A stretch of 55,205 bases of DNA, taken from the IMG/VR virus record IMGVR_UViG_3300021437_000025, positions 1 to 55,205 of that record; one strand, 5' to 3'. The notes under the pieces were generated by a model that was not told the DNA's origin, did not search any database, and worked only from the letters and a program-made list of their open reading frames with translations. Shown here piece by piece: positions 7,458 through 17,547 of this stretch. The stretch comes from a virus. The position numbers and the translations under genes are program-made. Every line of letters starts with the position of its first letter. The stretch's first letter is position 1.

Positions 7458-7560
7458 GGATTACCATGAAGATTTGTGCTTTTGGCAGGATTTGACATTT
7501 GTGATTTCCCATTTTCAATGACACCAACGGGCAGCGCCACATGAACTTATGATGATTGAT

Positions 7561-7630
7561 GGCGCCTGTGGGGATTGAACCCACGCCTTCGCGGCCTTGA
7601 GCCGTGCGTGCGACGTTACACTAAGGCGCC
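7561..7630 (-). tRNA. Phage tRNA, anticodon CAA by fold (Leu-type codon TTG)
   Basis: The minus strand folds as a 70-base cloverleaf: acceptor GGCGCCT/AGGCGCC, D arm GTGT/GCAC with a short 6-base loop, anticodon stem CACGG/CCGCG with one A-C mismatch around the loop CTCAAGG, a 5-base variable loop, and T arm GTGGG-TTCAATC-CCCAC. CCA is not encoded (ATCAA follows). The anticodon reads CAA, but leucine tRNAs normally have a long variable arm, which is absent, so the identity is uncertain. Its 5' end overlaps the stop codon of the giant late gene. Confidence 0.75.
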
Positions 7631-10600
7631 GTTTTGATTTGATGTATGTATTGCACCTTGTCGTCGTGATTGGTCGTTGTAGAACGCACGACCTTAGAGA
7701 TAACGAATGCTTTCATACGCTGCCTTTCCTCTGGACTCATTTCCTCCCAGACCTGCATGGCCTCTTCGGCACTGAAAGATCGCATTCGGTCACGCATGCG
7801 CTTGGTGTCGGCCTGCGGTCCAGTAGCGCGTGATTCCAGGATTTGCTTGCGTTGCTCAGTGGTGAGGATGATCTTTTGTTTCCTGGCCTCGGCGTTGACA
7901 TCGCTCATGCTTTTTAGATCACCAGATCGAAAATCATCCAACAGGGCAATGAAAGCCTCGTGTCTGGCCTGCGCTTGTGGGAGGCGTGGCGCAACCTGCA
8001 TGTGTCCGAAGTTGATATCTGACACTTTGCGTTCCGCGGCGGTCTTATGTGGTTGATTCGAGATACCGATGGATTGCAGCAGTCCGTTGATTACGGATTG
8101 CGCCATCGTATTGCCCATGTTCTTCTTGAAAAAGCCCTGCGCCGGTATGGGCGTCCATGATTTTAAGATATCCTTGGCGGCATCAACCACCCCGATTTTC
8201 TGCCCGTTCTGATCGCGCCCGCTGGCCATCTCCAACAACGGTCTGCCCCACAGGGGGTTGAGGCGGTGATACCAAAATCCGCGTGGATCGAGAATGAGAT
8301 GCGCGAGATCGCCAACGACTGAACGCGGCGTATATTCACGGCCACCGATGATCAAGCTGAATGGTTTTCCCCAGTTGGTCTTGTGATCATCACTGAACAT
8401 AAGATTGATGGTTTGCGCGGCCACCGACATGATGATAGCCCCGCGGATCAGCGCCATCATTTGCTCACGGCCTTTCGCTGACACGGCCTGGCCGGCGAAT
8501 TTAAGGCGCGCCTCCAAGAAATCTGGCGCAAGCAAGGCGATTTTCAGAGCGTCTTGCAAGGTAGGATTCCGGCCGATGTATTTGTAATTCTGTTCACCAA
8601 AGGCGGCGTTGGCCTGGGATGCGGCGTTCTCAAGAAGCTGATCGCGAGTGAACTTGCCGGCAGCGATATCTTTGGCGTAATACTGCTCGGCGCGCTGCAC
8701 GGCTTGTTCAAACATCGCTGCCTTTAAGCGCGGGATGTAATCCTGAAATAGCCATTCCTGGTAGCGTTTCAGTTGATCTCCTAATTTTGGAATCCTGTGA
8801 AACAGTCCACCAGACGCTAACCCTTCTCCGAAATCAGACATGGCGTTGTGGTTGTATAACATCAATCCATGATTCACGCCTTCACGCAACAATGGGCGCT
8901 TTTCAAAATCTATCTCCGGCGTGCTCAGTGGGTTGACATTATGGAAGATGGCGTGTTCGCCGACGTGGAACTGATGGAATGGGCCGATCAGGATCGTACC
9001 CTTAACAAATGCACCGGCTTCAAGCGCCGCACGGAAAGGTTGCGCACCACCAACTATAGGCACAGATTCCGGGATGGCCACGGTGCGCATCCACGACCGG
9101 CCCAGCAATGCCTTGAGTCGCCCCATCGCTTTGGGGTGGATCCACATATTCCCTTGCAATAGAATTGGCTTGCCTTCGGAGTCATTGCCTACCCACTTCC
9201 ATTTGCGGAGCGCGGGATGGTCCATGTACTGATAATCGGTGGTATCGTGGCCTTTGGCATTCGGCTTGATGAAATACGGCTTTTCGGTTTCACCGGCCTC
9301 CAATGGACTGCCGGCGCCACCGACAGCCACCGTGGGTCGGCCATCGCTTTCAACGCTGCCCATCATGGACTTGAGGGCCGCGCGCGCCTCAATCGCCGAA
9401 CGTATGGACCGCTCTGCCGCCACCATTTGATAGCCGATGCTCTTATTCTTTGGTTTGTAACCAGCCTGCTCACCTTCAAAGTAATTCTCAAATACCTTGT
9501 GCATCGCCTCCCGCGGCTTGGTTCTGAAAATACCGGCGTTGACCTGCGCAATGAGTTTCTTGCCAGCCTTGTCGGGACGCTCCCATTCGCCGCGCACGTA
9601 ATTGTTGACGTAATCCTCAAGAATTCCTGCAGCGTTGGCCAGCGTCCACAGATCATCATGGCGTTGCCGGATCGCGGCTGCCTGTGCTTTCTCTTCGGGG
9701 GTAAGTTTCAGGGCGTCTTCGTAACCCCTGCGATATTCCGGCGCACTATCTTGGGCGCGTTGCGCCAGCAGCTTTTCATCACCGCCAGCCTGCATGTAAT
9801 TGGTGATGGCCTCTTGCTTATCCTTCGTTAATGTGGCGTTAAGCCGTTTGGCGAGTTTGTGCAGGTTGAAATCAATCTCCTGCATGGCCCCCGTATATTT
9901 GCCGATTATTTTCTTGAGTGGCGTGATCTCAGGTGGGCGTGTGTACGCATCGCTTAATTGCTTGGCGTAATCGCGTACCTTATAGCCTAAGGACTTAATA
10001 AAGCCGTGCTCATCGGACGGGAACTCTGATTTGACACCACCCGGCGGCATGAATTCCGCCGCGACACCCTTACCGCCAGCAAGCGGTCCCAACTGGTCCT
10101 CACGGCTGCGGCTGAATGCCGGCATTGGTGCCGCGGCACGACGCCCAAACTCATTATGCGCGGACAGTTTAACTACCTGTCTGGCCAACGCAACGAGATC
10201 ATCTGGATGTAGTTTACCGGCCGAAATGATGCCATGCCGGAATAGCCACGCTTTGAGCGCGGTGAAAATACGCTTGACGACGCCGAACTTCTGCACGGCG
10301 CGGTCCTGCACTAGGTAAGCGATCGTTTCCTCGTCCTTGAGGTCTGGCGGCGTGTCCTCATGCACCAATAGCCGCGCGCGCGAGACAGCGGCGCTCATCG
10401 GATCACGGATCCCGTTCTCGGCACGTTTCAGCGCCTTGCCGACCGTCACAATTATATCGTTGTGAAACTTATCGCCAAGCACATCTCGGAGACCGTGGAT
10501 GCCGGCTTCATGGAGCAGCGTGCCGTAGACGTTGTTCAGTGTCTCGCCGCGTTCCAACTGCGATGCCACCAGATAAGAAGTTCCAGCGTCGTGATAGCCC

Positions 10601-13600
10601 CACACTACGCCGCCACCGGCGGCCTTTACGGCATCGGGCGGGAGTTCGTCGACTTGATCGACGATACGGAGCTTGTTGCGACGCTCAAGATTGCTGACCG
10701 CGGCCTCGCCGAGCTTGCCGACGAGTTCATTGCGGGCGTCAGAAACAGAAACCCCGCCGGAGCGGGGTTGGTCTGATGAACGTATGGGATAATCTAGTCG
10801 GGGTCGGGGCTGTTCAGATTGGCTAGCATCTGTTTGGTGATACTGGCCTCTTCCTCTGGATCGCTCGGAGGCGGCTTCCTGGGCACTGATGCCTTCGTAG
10901 ACGTGGGGCGAGAGTCTGCCGGCACGCTGGGCGTCTTCGAGGGCGGTTGAGAGTCTTTCATGTAGACCATTTTCATCTATTTTCGGTAGAGATTCAAGTG
11001 ATACCGCCATAGCTTTGCCATTACCGTGGCTGTTATCGATAGCCTCAAACATAACGCTGGGGTTATCTTTATAATGCTGCGCTAACTCCCTGATCGTCTT
11101 CGATGCGTTGATGTGTGTTGATTCGTGGCTGTACAGCGATATAGTGCGTCCTTTGATTTCGGCTCTAGGGATCACGCCATTTATTAGCGCGTCTACAGGT
11201 TCGCGGTATATATAACGCACCATGACTCTGCGGCCTGATTTCAAGGCAGCATCAATTTTATTTATGGCATTTTTTGTATTGTCGAGATTACCATCGTATA
11301 GAATGTCCGGCTTCTCTATGAACGTTCTGATAGAGCGTGTTTTTCCAGCACCAGTCCCGCCAGCAGTAAACAACACAGTCTGCGTTTTGCCGTCCTGTAC
11401 TGGTTTCGATAACAAGCGTTCATAAACCATCTTTGCCAAGTGGCTTGAAGGTTCACGAACAGCGTATGACAGCATGGCGCGTGCCTCATTGGAGGCGTTG
11501 TAGTCGTCCGAATACTCTTTGGCATTGTCTGCGCTGACGACATTGCCGAACTTCTTGATGTACCAATCAACGGCCTTCTGTGGATCGGCGTTGATCTTGT
11601 CATCCATCCGCTTGCCGACGGCCTGCTGCGACTCAATGCTAAACTTCGGGCGGCTGAACAATGGCAATCCCTGCATTGCTTTCTCGCGCAGCGCAGGCGT
11701 GATGTTGAAGCCTTGTTGATGTATTGTCGGATACGATGCAGTTTCATCTGAACGAAATGTTTTATAACCCTTAACTTCGCTATTGCGTAAATCAATATCG
11801 CCAACATTCCCGCCGCCCAGTTTCCTTAACACATCATTGGCGATGTTCGGTACGATCTTGTCGTAGAACGCCTTCATGCCTTCGCCGCCGACTTTCAGAT
11901 CGATACCGGAAATCTCGCGCGGTTTGTACTCATTAGGCTCTGGCTGCGCCAGAATCTTATCGGCGGCATCCTTGCCGATGACATTTTGCAATTTATCTGG
12001 TTCAACGATGCGAGTAATGACCTCTTTTCCATTGTGGTCATAGGCGACTAAATTGTGATCCTTCGTATACTGAATGCGGCTGAGTTGTTTGCTGAGATCA
12101 TAACGCGCCGCCTGCTGTTCGCCATTTGTCCATGCAATGTGGTCATAACCATTCTCGGCGGCATAGATGATGAGGCGCTTGAGCGCGAGAGAAACCCATG
12201 CGTCTGTTTTGCCGACGAAGGGGGCTGATGGAGCCATCGGCCGCGAGCCTTTTTTGTCCTGCTCATCAAAGCCTTCGCGTTTCCCTTGCTGTGCCCAATC
12301 GCTTTGCAGTTCTTCGATGAACAAAACTTTTTTGCCATCGGCATCAGTGCGGTCATTAAAGCGTATATGGGTGAGGATATTTGTTTGGTCGAAGTGGGCG
12401 GAGCGGAATGCGCGATTCTCTTTCTCCCCAACGGAAGCAGTTATCGCATCGAGGCGACCGCGATCTTCACGGGACAATTTGTCCTTGTTGTTGTAAAACC
12501 AATCTGCGCTATGCAACCCATATTTATCGCGCAGTGATTTCATCACTTGTTGTTCTGGTTCGCCATATGGAGCAGGCAACGTCAACAGCATCTCTCTGTA
12601 ATTCTTGCCGCCGGGCAACTGAAATTGTGAGAATTTTGTGCCTATCTTTGTTGTGCCACCGAATACATCATTTACAACTTTTTCAGCCCAACCTTCATCA
12701 TTCGCAAGGTGGGGGAATTTATTTGTCAATGCACGATAAGCGTCCTCATCATTGGCAATCGTTAGAAGTAAATCGTCATCTATATTGCCTGCACTGCGTG
12801 CGGCTTTCAGAACCTCTGGCAGCGCATATTTGCTATTGCGATTTATCGGATGTTCGCCAAGCGTTACATCATTCACCTGTACACCATTGGTCTTGAGGAA
12901 GTCGCTGATCTGTTGTTTCGTAACCGGCCCCTTCTGCAATGCTAGCCAGTCATTGATACCAGACCATTCGATCTCATCCTTCTTGACGCCTTTGAGATTG
13001 GCGATGGTGGCATTCCACTGTTCCGGTGTAGCTGAGTTTTGTTTAATTGCATCAACCTGTCGGCCCAATTCAGAATAGAAAACCGGCGCTTTCTCTTTTG
13101 GACGACTGAATAAAATGCCTTTGTCTGGTTGTGGAGCGGCGGTAGCCGCAGCCCTGCTCTGTAAATCTGGATAATCGGCGAGGACTTCTGGTGGTACATG
13201 CTCCCCATCACGTATCGCGCGCTCCAATACGAAACGCCGTGTTTTATCAAGTGCTGTTGTGCGTGATGCCGTGCCAGGGACTAGATTGGTTTCTCCATCA
13301 GGCAGATGAACGCGCATGTCATTACCAGTCCGTTGTACACGCATAATCGCATTGAACTCATCGCGTGACATCTCCCACGGCTCTTTAACCTTTGCAGATT
13401 CCAGCAAGTCACCTTGCCCAGTGGACTCATTGGTATCGAAAAGATCGCCGTGGCCGGTCAGTGAGACTGGCTCACCACCGATTTTCTCCTCGACTTGCTG
13501 GCGGCGCGCTTCAACGCCGTCGAGCGTGACTTCTTGTGATGTTGCTGCTGGAACTAACTCTGAGGCCGAGGCACCCTCTTTGGGTACGGCTGGCGTTACT

Positions 13601-16599
13601 TCTGCGGCAGTGGGTACATTGGCTGCTGGGGTGCCGAAGTCAGTCCTTTCGGCAGCTTGATCAGATACTCCGGCACCGGCAGTTTGTTGGCCGTGAGGAT
13701 GGCGTGGTGCAACATCGGCACCGTGATCTTCCGCGGCCGCAGTGGCTTCGGTGGTCTTATTCCTGGCATGGGAGATTTTCTCCTCTGTGGTGGTTGCGGT
13801 GTTGTTGCCGAAGATGTCGCCGGTCGCGGCCTGGCGTTCTTCATTATGCGCCTGCTGGCCGAGGTCTGACAACAAGGCCGCCAGCCGGCGCGGGCTGCGG
13901 CTGTTCTCACGCATAATCCGCGCCATCGTATCGGCGTCTGGATCGCGCTCAAAGGCATCGGTCTGTGCCAGTGCATCATTAACGGACACACCGGAACGTC
14001 TGGCGCGCTGCACAAATAATGCGGCTTTGGCGATCTTGGCGGGGATTTCGGTATTGGCAGTGGCGGCGAAGTGCGGCGCTGCGATGGTCATCGCGCGCAG
14101 CACGTTGCGGAAGTCAGGATCGGCCTCCTCAATGGCAGAGGCAATCAGCGTGTGGTTACGGTAGGCGCGGGCGAATACCGCAGCTTGGATGCGGTCGGCG
14201 AGCTGTTTGGTGGGCTGACGGTTGGCGTCAATGAGTCCTGCACGCTCGTTTTGCGGCACGGTCTGCATGAAACGGTTGATGAAATCTGAATTGCTGGCGG
14301 CCAGCACATCACCGTCTTCGGAGGGTTTGAAATCGGTGAGATCGATATGGCTGGCATCGTTCAACGCCGTCTCTGTTGCGGAATAACCAAGGCCCTGTTG
14401 GGCGTTTGACTTGCGCCCCATGTCATTTGCCCTGGTCAGGCGATCATCGAACAGGCGCACCAGCATGGGTTGCTTCATGGATTGGATGTCCTTCGCTGGC
14501 ACACCATGCTCAGCGGCATTATCCATCAATGCCTGCTTGTAATTATCGGCAATGCCACGCTGGTAGGCTTCTTGCACACCAGCTACACGACCGTTATTGA
14601 GTGCGCGTAACACGCCAGGTTGCGCATCGTAATACGATTGGTTCACCGTTCCATCTGCGTTATGCGATGCCTGCACCTGATCAGCATCAACCACAGCATA
14701 GCGCACAGGAAACTTTGCGCCATCTGCGAAAGTGACTCGCGCTTCCTTGCCAAGATGTGCGCCCGCAGGTTCACCGCCGCCTGTCGTGCTAACCATTGGT
14801 GCGCCCACGTCCGGGGTCGGTGCAACGCCCAGGCGGTCATAATCGGGGTTCCTGGCGATGGACTGCATTTGCTCGACGGACGCCGGGCGCGTGCGGTCGC
14901 GGTTTTGGATGGATAGATCGGAAAGCGCCTGTTGCTGTGGCGTGATGATTTCTGGCTGTGTGACTGGTGGCGAAGTTTCCGGTGCGGAGGCTGGAATATT
15001 TTCAGGAATAATTTGCTCTGGTTTTGCTGTGGCTATTGGCGGTTCGGTGACAGCCGCATTCTGATCTAGGTGAGCACTGATAGCCGCCGCCATCTTCTGC
15101 GGGAAGATGATCCCATTCTCGTTCTTGTTAATGATGCCGCCACTGAAACCGGAGAGGGCACGGCGTACTGTTTTGATGTCGCCACGAACAATAACGCCGC
15201 GCCCGTAAGGTTCTACCTTCAAACCTTGATCCGGAGGATTGCCTGAACTCAGCGACCCTTTGTCTTCTTGCCCTTTTTGGACTTCATTGGGTATCTCCTG
15301 TGGAGGCGCAGCACCGGCCGGCTGCGATTCGGCGTTAATTATTTCGGCAGTTTGAGCACGTATTCTATGCTCTATTTCTGTTGGCGTCTCAATAGTGTGC
15401 TGACCAGCAGGAATTGTGCCCTTGAATTCTGGCTGCGCCTCAAATGGTATGCTTTCAACATCAGGTGGCGTGGGTTCTATGGTAAAGCGGCTGGCGACTG
15501 GCGAAGCGGGTACGGCGCCAGGTGATGTGGTGGGTTCTAGTGGCTGTGGTGCGACGGTCTGGTTTATAGTTTCTGTGGCTGTGGGTTTTACTGGTGTCGC
15601 AGGTTTCCCTTTGATAGCACTGGCGACGACCTTGGCACCCAAATGCGCGGCCAATGGCAACGCCGTGCCGACCGCGGCCACGGGATAGGTCTCGGCCATG
15701 CCCTCTGTGATTGGCCGGCCAGCACGGATATTCTCAACACCTCGCTCCGCCTCAGAAACGGCAGGCTGGATAATTCCGGCTTGTACGAGAATGTTCTTAA
15801 CTGCCGAACTAAATCCAGGAACCTTGAATGGTGCGAAGCCGAACGCAGCGAAACCAAGACCAGAAAACGCTCCATCCAGAGTGGCGTCATTGATGGCTTC
15901 ATTGTAGGCGCGTTCTTGGTCATGAGGGAATTGTTGCTGACGGGCTTGCAGGTGGGGGGCAATGGATTGCGCGGCAGACGCGACGCCGGCCCCGAAGAAT
16001 GTACCTGCGATGCCTCCGAGTGGATTGCCGCCAGTAACGGCTTCGCCGATCCCGCCACCGACGGCAGCGCCGGTTATCGTAGGCAACGTCTTGGCGCCGA
16101 CAAATAAAGCCCGCGGTATGCCTATGGATGGTTTGATAAGTTCACTAAAAGGCTGTTCCTGTGTGAAGTCCGGTTGTGGCGTAGTGGGTGCTGATGGAGG
16201 CGCTTGCTGATTGAGGGCCGCAGGTGCGGCGGCGAGTTCGCCGACGGCCTGACCAATACCGGCCTTGACGGCCTCCCCGGATTTTTTAAGGGTGGCCATG
16301 AAGCCTGTGTCTGGCTTCTCATCGTACCGATCAAAGTAATTGGCATTTGCCGCTGGCGTGTCGTATTTATCAAAATAATTCGATGGTTTGGTGGGCGTCT
16401 GATTAAGGCCGACGGCATCGGAGACGGCATGGACGGCGGGCGAGATTTTGCTGTTGATGTCGGCAAGCAACTGCCGCATAGAGGTGGTTGAATCGGCGGG
16501 AACGGCGTCGGTGACCACCGAATCCGTTGGCATGACAGGTGTAGTCGACAACGCCGTGTTGCCGTTGTCGACATCGTACTGATCGAAGTAATTGGACAT
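7621..16599 (-). CDS. Giant polyvalent virion protein with ParB-like, kinase-like and protease-like domains
   Basis: A 2992-residue protein, the last gene of the late operon, probably injected with the DNA. The N terminus carries three NYFD(Q/K/R)YD repeats (near residues 3, 73 and 87), then Pro/Thr-rich linkers. Residues about 570-840 resemble the DdrB-like ParB domain of phage polyvalent proteins. The motif EELQSDW lies near 1430, a zeta-toxin-like nucleotide-binding site GGTGAGKT near 1747, and HEAGIHGLRD, a zinc-peptidase-like site, near 2030. From about 2160 to the end it is helical with a few hydrophobic stretches. It likely protects incoming DNA or disarms host defence. Domain calls are by motif only. 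Confidence 0.85.
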   Translation of the reverse strand: MSNYFDQYDVDNGNTALSTTPVMPTDSVVTDAVPADSTTSMRQLLADINSKISPAVHAVSDAVGLNQTPTKPSNYFDKYDTPAANANYFDRYDEKPDTGFMATLKKSGEAVKAGIGQAVGELAAAPAALNQQAPPSAPTTPQPDFTQEQPFSELIKPSIGIPRALFVGAKTLPTITGAAVGGGIGEAVTGGNPLGGIAGTFFGAGVASAAQSIAPHLQARQQQFPHDQERAYNEAINDATLDGAFSGLGFAAFGFAPFKVPGFSSAVKNILVQAGIIQPAVSEAERGVENIRAGRPITEGMAETYPVAAVGTALPLAAHLGAKVVASAIKGKPATPVKPTATETINQTVAPQPLEPTTSPGAVPASPVASRFTIEPTPPDVESIPFEAQPEFKGTIPAGQHTIETPTEIEHRIRAQTAEIINAESQPAGAAPPQEIPNEVQKGQEDKGSLSSGNPPDQGLKVEPYGRGVIVRGDIKTVRRALSGFSGGIINKNENGIIFPQKMAAAISAHLDQNAAVTEPPIATAKPEQIIPENIPASAPETSPPVTQPEIITPQQQALSDLSIQNRDRTRPASVEQMQSIARNPDYDRLGVAPTPDVGAPMVSTTGGGEPAGAHLGKEARVTFADGAKFPVRYAVVDADQVQASHNADGTVNQSYYDAQPGVLRALNNGRVAGVQEAYQRGIADNYKQALMDNAAEHGVPAKDIQSMKQPMLVRLFDDRLTRANDMGRKSNAQQGLGYSATETALNDASHIDLTDFKPSEDGDVLAASNSDFINRFMQTVPQNERAGLIDANRQPTKQLADRIQAAVFARAYRNHTLIASAIEEADPDFRNVLRAMTIAAPHFAATANTEIPAKIAKAALFVQRARRSGVSVNDALAQTDAFERDPDADTMARIMRENSRSPRRLAALLSDLGQQAHNEERQAATGDIFGNNTATTTEEKISHARNKTTEATAAAEDHGADVAPRHPHGQQTAGAGVSDQAAERTDFGTPAANVPTAAEVTPAVPKEGASASELVPAATSQEVTLDGVEARRQQVEEKIGGEPVSLTGHGDLFDTNESTGQGDLLESAKVKEPWEMSRDEFNAIMRVQRTGNDMRVHLPDGETNLVPGTASRTTALDKTRRFVLERAIRDGEHVPPEVLADYPDLQSRAAATAAPQPDKGILFSRPKEKAPVFYSELGRQVDAIKQNSATPEQWNATIANLKGVKKDEIEWSGINDWLALQKGPVTKQQISDFLKTNGVQVNDVTLGEHPINRNSKYALPEVLKAARSAGNIDDDLLLTIANDEDAYRALTNKFPHLANDEGWAEKVVNDVFGGTTKIGTKFSQFQLPGGKNYREMLLTLPAPYGEPEQQVMKSLRDKYGLHSADWFYNNKDKLSREDRGRLDAITASVGEKENRAFRSAHFDQTNILTHIRFNDRTDADGKKVLFIEELQSDWAQQGKREGFDEQDKKGSRPMAPSAPFVGKTDAWVSLALKRLIIYAAENGYDHIAWTNGEQQAARYDLSKQLSRIQYTKDHNLVAYDHNGKEVITRIVEPDKLQNVIGKDAADKILAQPEPNEYKPREISGIDLKVGGEGMKAFYDKIVPNIANDVLRKLGGGNVGDIDLRNSEVKGYKTFRSDETASYPTIHQQGFNITPALREKAMQGLPLFSRPKFSIESQQAVGKRMDDKINADPQKAVDWYIKKFGNVVSADNAKEYSDDYNASNEARAMLSYAVREPSSHLAKMVYERLLSKPVQDGKTQTVLFTAGGTGAGKTRSIRTFIEKPDILYDGNLDNTKNAINKIDAALKSGRRVMVRYIYREPVDALINGVIPRAEIKGRTISLYSHESTHINASKTIRELAQHYKDNPSVMFEAIDNSHGNGKAMAVSLESLPKIDENGLHERLSTALEDAQRAGRLSPHVYEGISAQEAASERSRGRGQYHQTDASQSEQPRPRLDYPIRSSDQPRSGGVSVSDARNELVGKLGEAAVSNLERRNKLRIVDQVDELPPDAVKAAGGGVVWGYHDAGTSYLVASQLERGETLNNVYGTLLHEAGIHGLRDVLGDKFHNDIIVTVGKALKRAENGIRDPMSAAVSRARLLVHEDTPPDLKDEETIAYLVQDRAVQKFGVVKRIFTALKAWLFRHGIISAGKLHPDDLVALARQVVKLSAHNEFGRRAAAPMPAFSRSREDQLGPLAGGKGVAAEFMPPGGVKSEFPSDEHGFIKSLGYKVRDYAKQLSDAYTRPPEITPLKKIIGKYTGAMQEIDFNLHKLAKRLNATLTKDKQEAITNYMQAGGDEKLLAQRAQDSAPEYRRGYEDALKLTPEEKAQAAAIRQRHDDLWTLANAAGILEDYVNNYVRGEWERPDKAGKKLIAQVNAGIFRTKPREAMHKVFENYFEGEQAGYKPKNKSIGYQMVAAERSIRSAIEARAALKSMMGSVESDGRPTVAVGGAGSPLEAGETEKPYFIKPNAKGHDTTDYQYMDHPALRKWKWVGNDSEGKPILLQGNMWIHPKAMGRLKALLGRSWMRTVAIPESVPIVGGAQPFRAALEAGAFVKGTILIGPFHQFHVGEHAIFHNVNPLSTPEIDFEKRPLLREGVNHGLMLYNHNAMSDFGEGLASGGLFHRIPKLGDQLKRYQEWLFQDYIPRLKAAMFEQAVQRAEQYYAKDIAAGKFTRDQLLENAASQANAAFGEQNYKYIGRNPTLQDALKIALLAPDFLEARLKFAGQAVSAKGREQMMALIRGAIIMSVAAQTINLMFSDDHKTNWGKPFSLIIGGREYTPRSVVGDLAHLILDPRGFWYHRLNPLWGRPLLEMASGRDQNGQKIGVVDAAKDILKSWTPIPAQGFFKKNMGNTMAQSVINGLLQSIGISNQPHKTAAERKVSDINFGHMQVAPRLPQAQARHEAFIALLDDFRSGDLKSMSDVNAEARKQKIILTTEQRKQILESRATGPQADTKRMRDRMRSFSAEEAMQVWEEMSPEERQRMKAFVISKVVRSTTTNHDDKVQYIHQIKTAP

Positions 16600-17546
16600 T
16601 ATTGTCCCAGGTATTGCTTAGCCGAACCGCCTCCGTATTTCTGGTCGAATTGAGAGGCGAGGCCGGGATTCTTCTTCAAGTCGTCAATGGCCGCCTGCGG
16701 TATGGCCTTGATGGGGGGTGCCACAGCGCGCGCGGCCGTGTCTTGAATATTGCCGCTTATTCTGCCTTTTGCAGCGGAAATCTGGCGGTTAACCTGATCG
16801 AGATAATAACTATCATCACGATTGGGCGCTTCCTCGCTAAAATCATCCTGCTTTAATTTTTGTGCCAACTCCAACTTGTCCTTCAAACTCAAGTCATTCC
16901 TTCTTCCGTTGATCAATGCGTTCGTGAAAGAAGCGTTTTGCCGGAACGTATCACGACTGTCCTGTACACGCTGGGCCTGTTCATGCTGAAATTGATCAGC
17001 GCGTTCTTGGGCGATTTGTTTGCGGGTCTGCCGTCCTTCTATGCTCTGCAACATCAGACGCGAGTAGACCTCCGGATCTAGTGCTGCGCCTGCGACGGGA
17101 ACGAAGGCATCGTCGAACGACATCGCTTGACCGCCCGGGAATGAAATCGTCTGCTTGGCGGCATCGACGGTGGTGCCCGCGGGGATGCTCTGACCGTCTG
17201 GAAAGGCGTCGTAGACGTTCTTCAATGTCTGCGTATTTGGGTTTCGTAGGAATGCGCTCCATCCGGCCATGATCTTTGGCGCCGATAGCGTATACGATGC
17301 CTTCACGATGTCAGGTGACTGCTTCATCATCTGGATGGCGAGATCGCCGCGGCCGCGCTTCACAGCCTCGGTGACGAAGTCGTTGAGGACGTTATCCCAC
17401 TGAACTTGGTTGCGCTGTGGTGGTGGCGCTGCCGTGTTGTTGGCCTGCATCGGCGCTGGCGTGGCGGTCGGCGCCGCAGGGTCTGACGCCGCCATCGGCG
17501 CCGCGGCTGCATCCTGTCCCTGTGGTGAATAAAGTGGCGATGGCAT
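16599..17546 (-). CDS. Internal virion-type structural protein
   Basis: About 315 residues from the ATG at 17546 (MPSPLYSPQGQD), chosen because it follows the upstream stop by one base and avoids overlapping that gene. The N terminus is Ala/Pro-rich, the middle helical and Gln-rich (RKQIAQERADQFQHEQAQRVQ), and the C terminus ends in GGSAKQYLGQ. No enzyme motif is seen. It lies between the giant protein and two similar low-complexity structural genes, the position of internal core or ejection proteins in podoviruses. Its stop overlaps the start of the giant gene (TAATG). Confidence 0.7.
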   Translation of the reverse strand: MPSPLYSPQGQDAAAAPMAASDPAAPTATPAPMQANNTAAPPPQRNQVQWDNVLNDFVTEAVKRGRGDLAIQMMKQSPDIVKASYTLSAPKIMAGWSAFLRNPNTQTLKNVYDAFPDGQSIPAGTTVDAAKQTISFPGGQAMSFDDAFVPVAGAALDPEVYSRLMLQSIEGRQTRKQIAQERADQFQHEQAQRVQDSRDTFRQNASFTNALINGRRNDLSLKDKLELAQKLKQDDFSEEAPNRDDSYYLDQVNRQISAAKGRISGNIQDTAARAVAPPIKAIPQAAIDDLKKNPGLASQFDQKYGGGSAKQYLGQ

Positions 17547-17547
17547 G

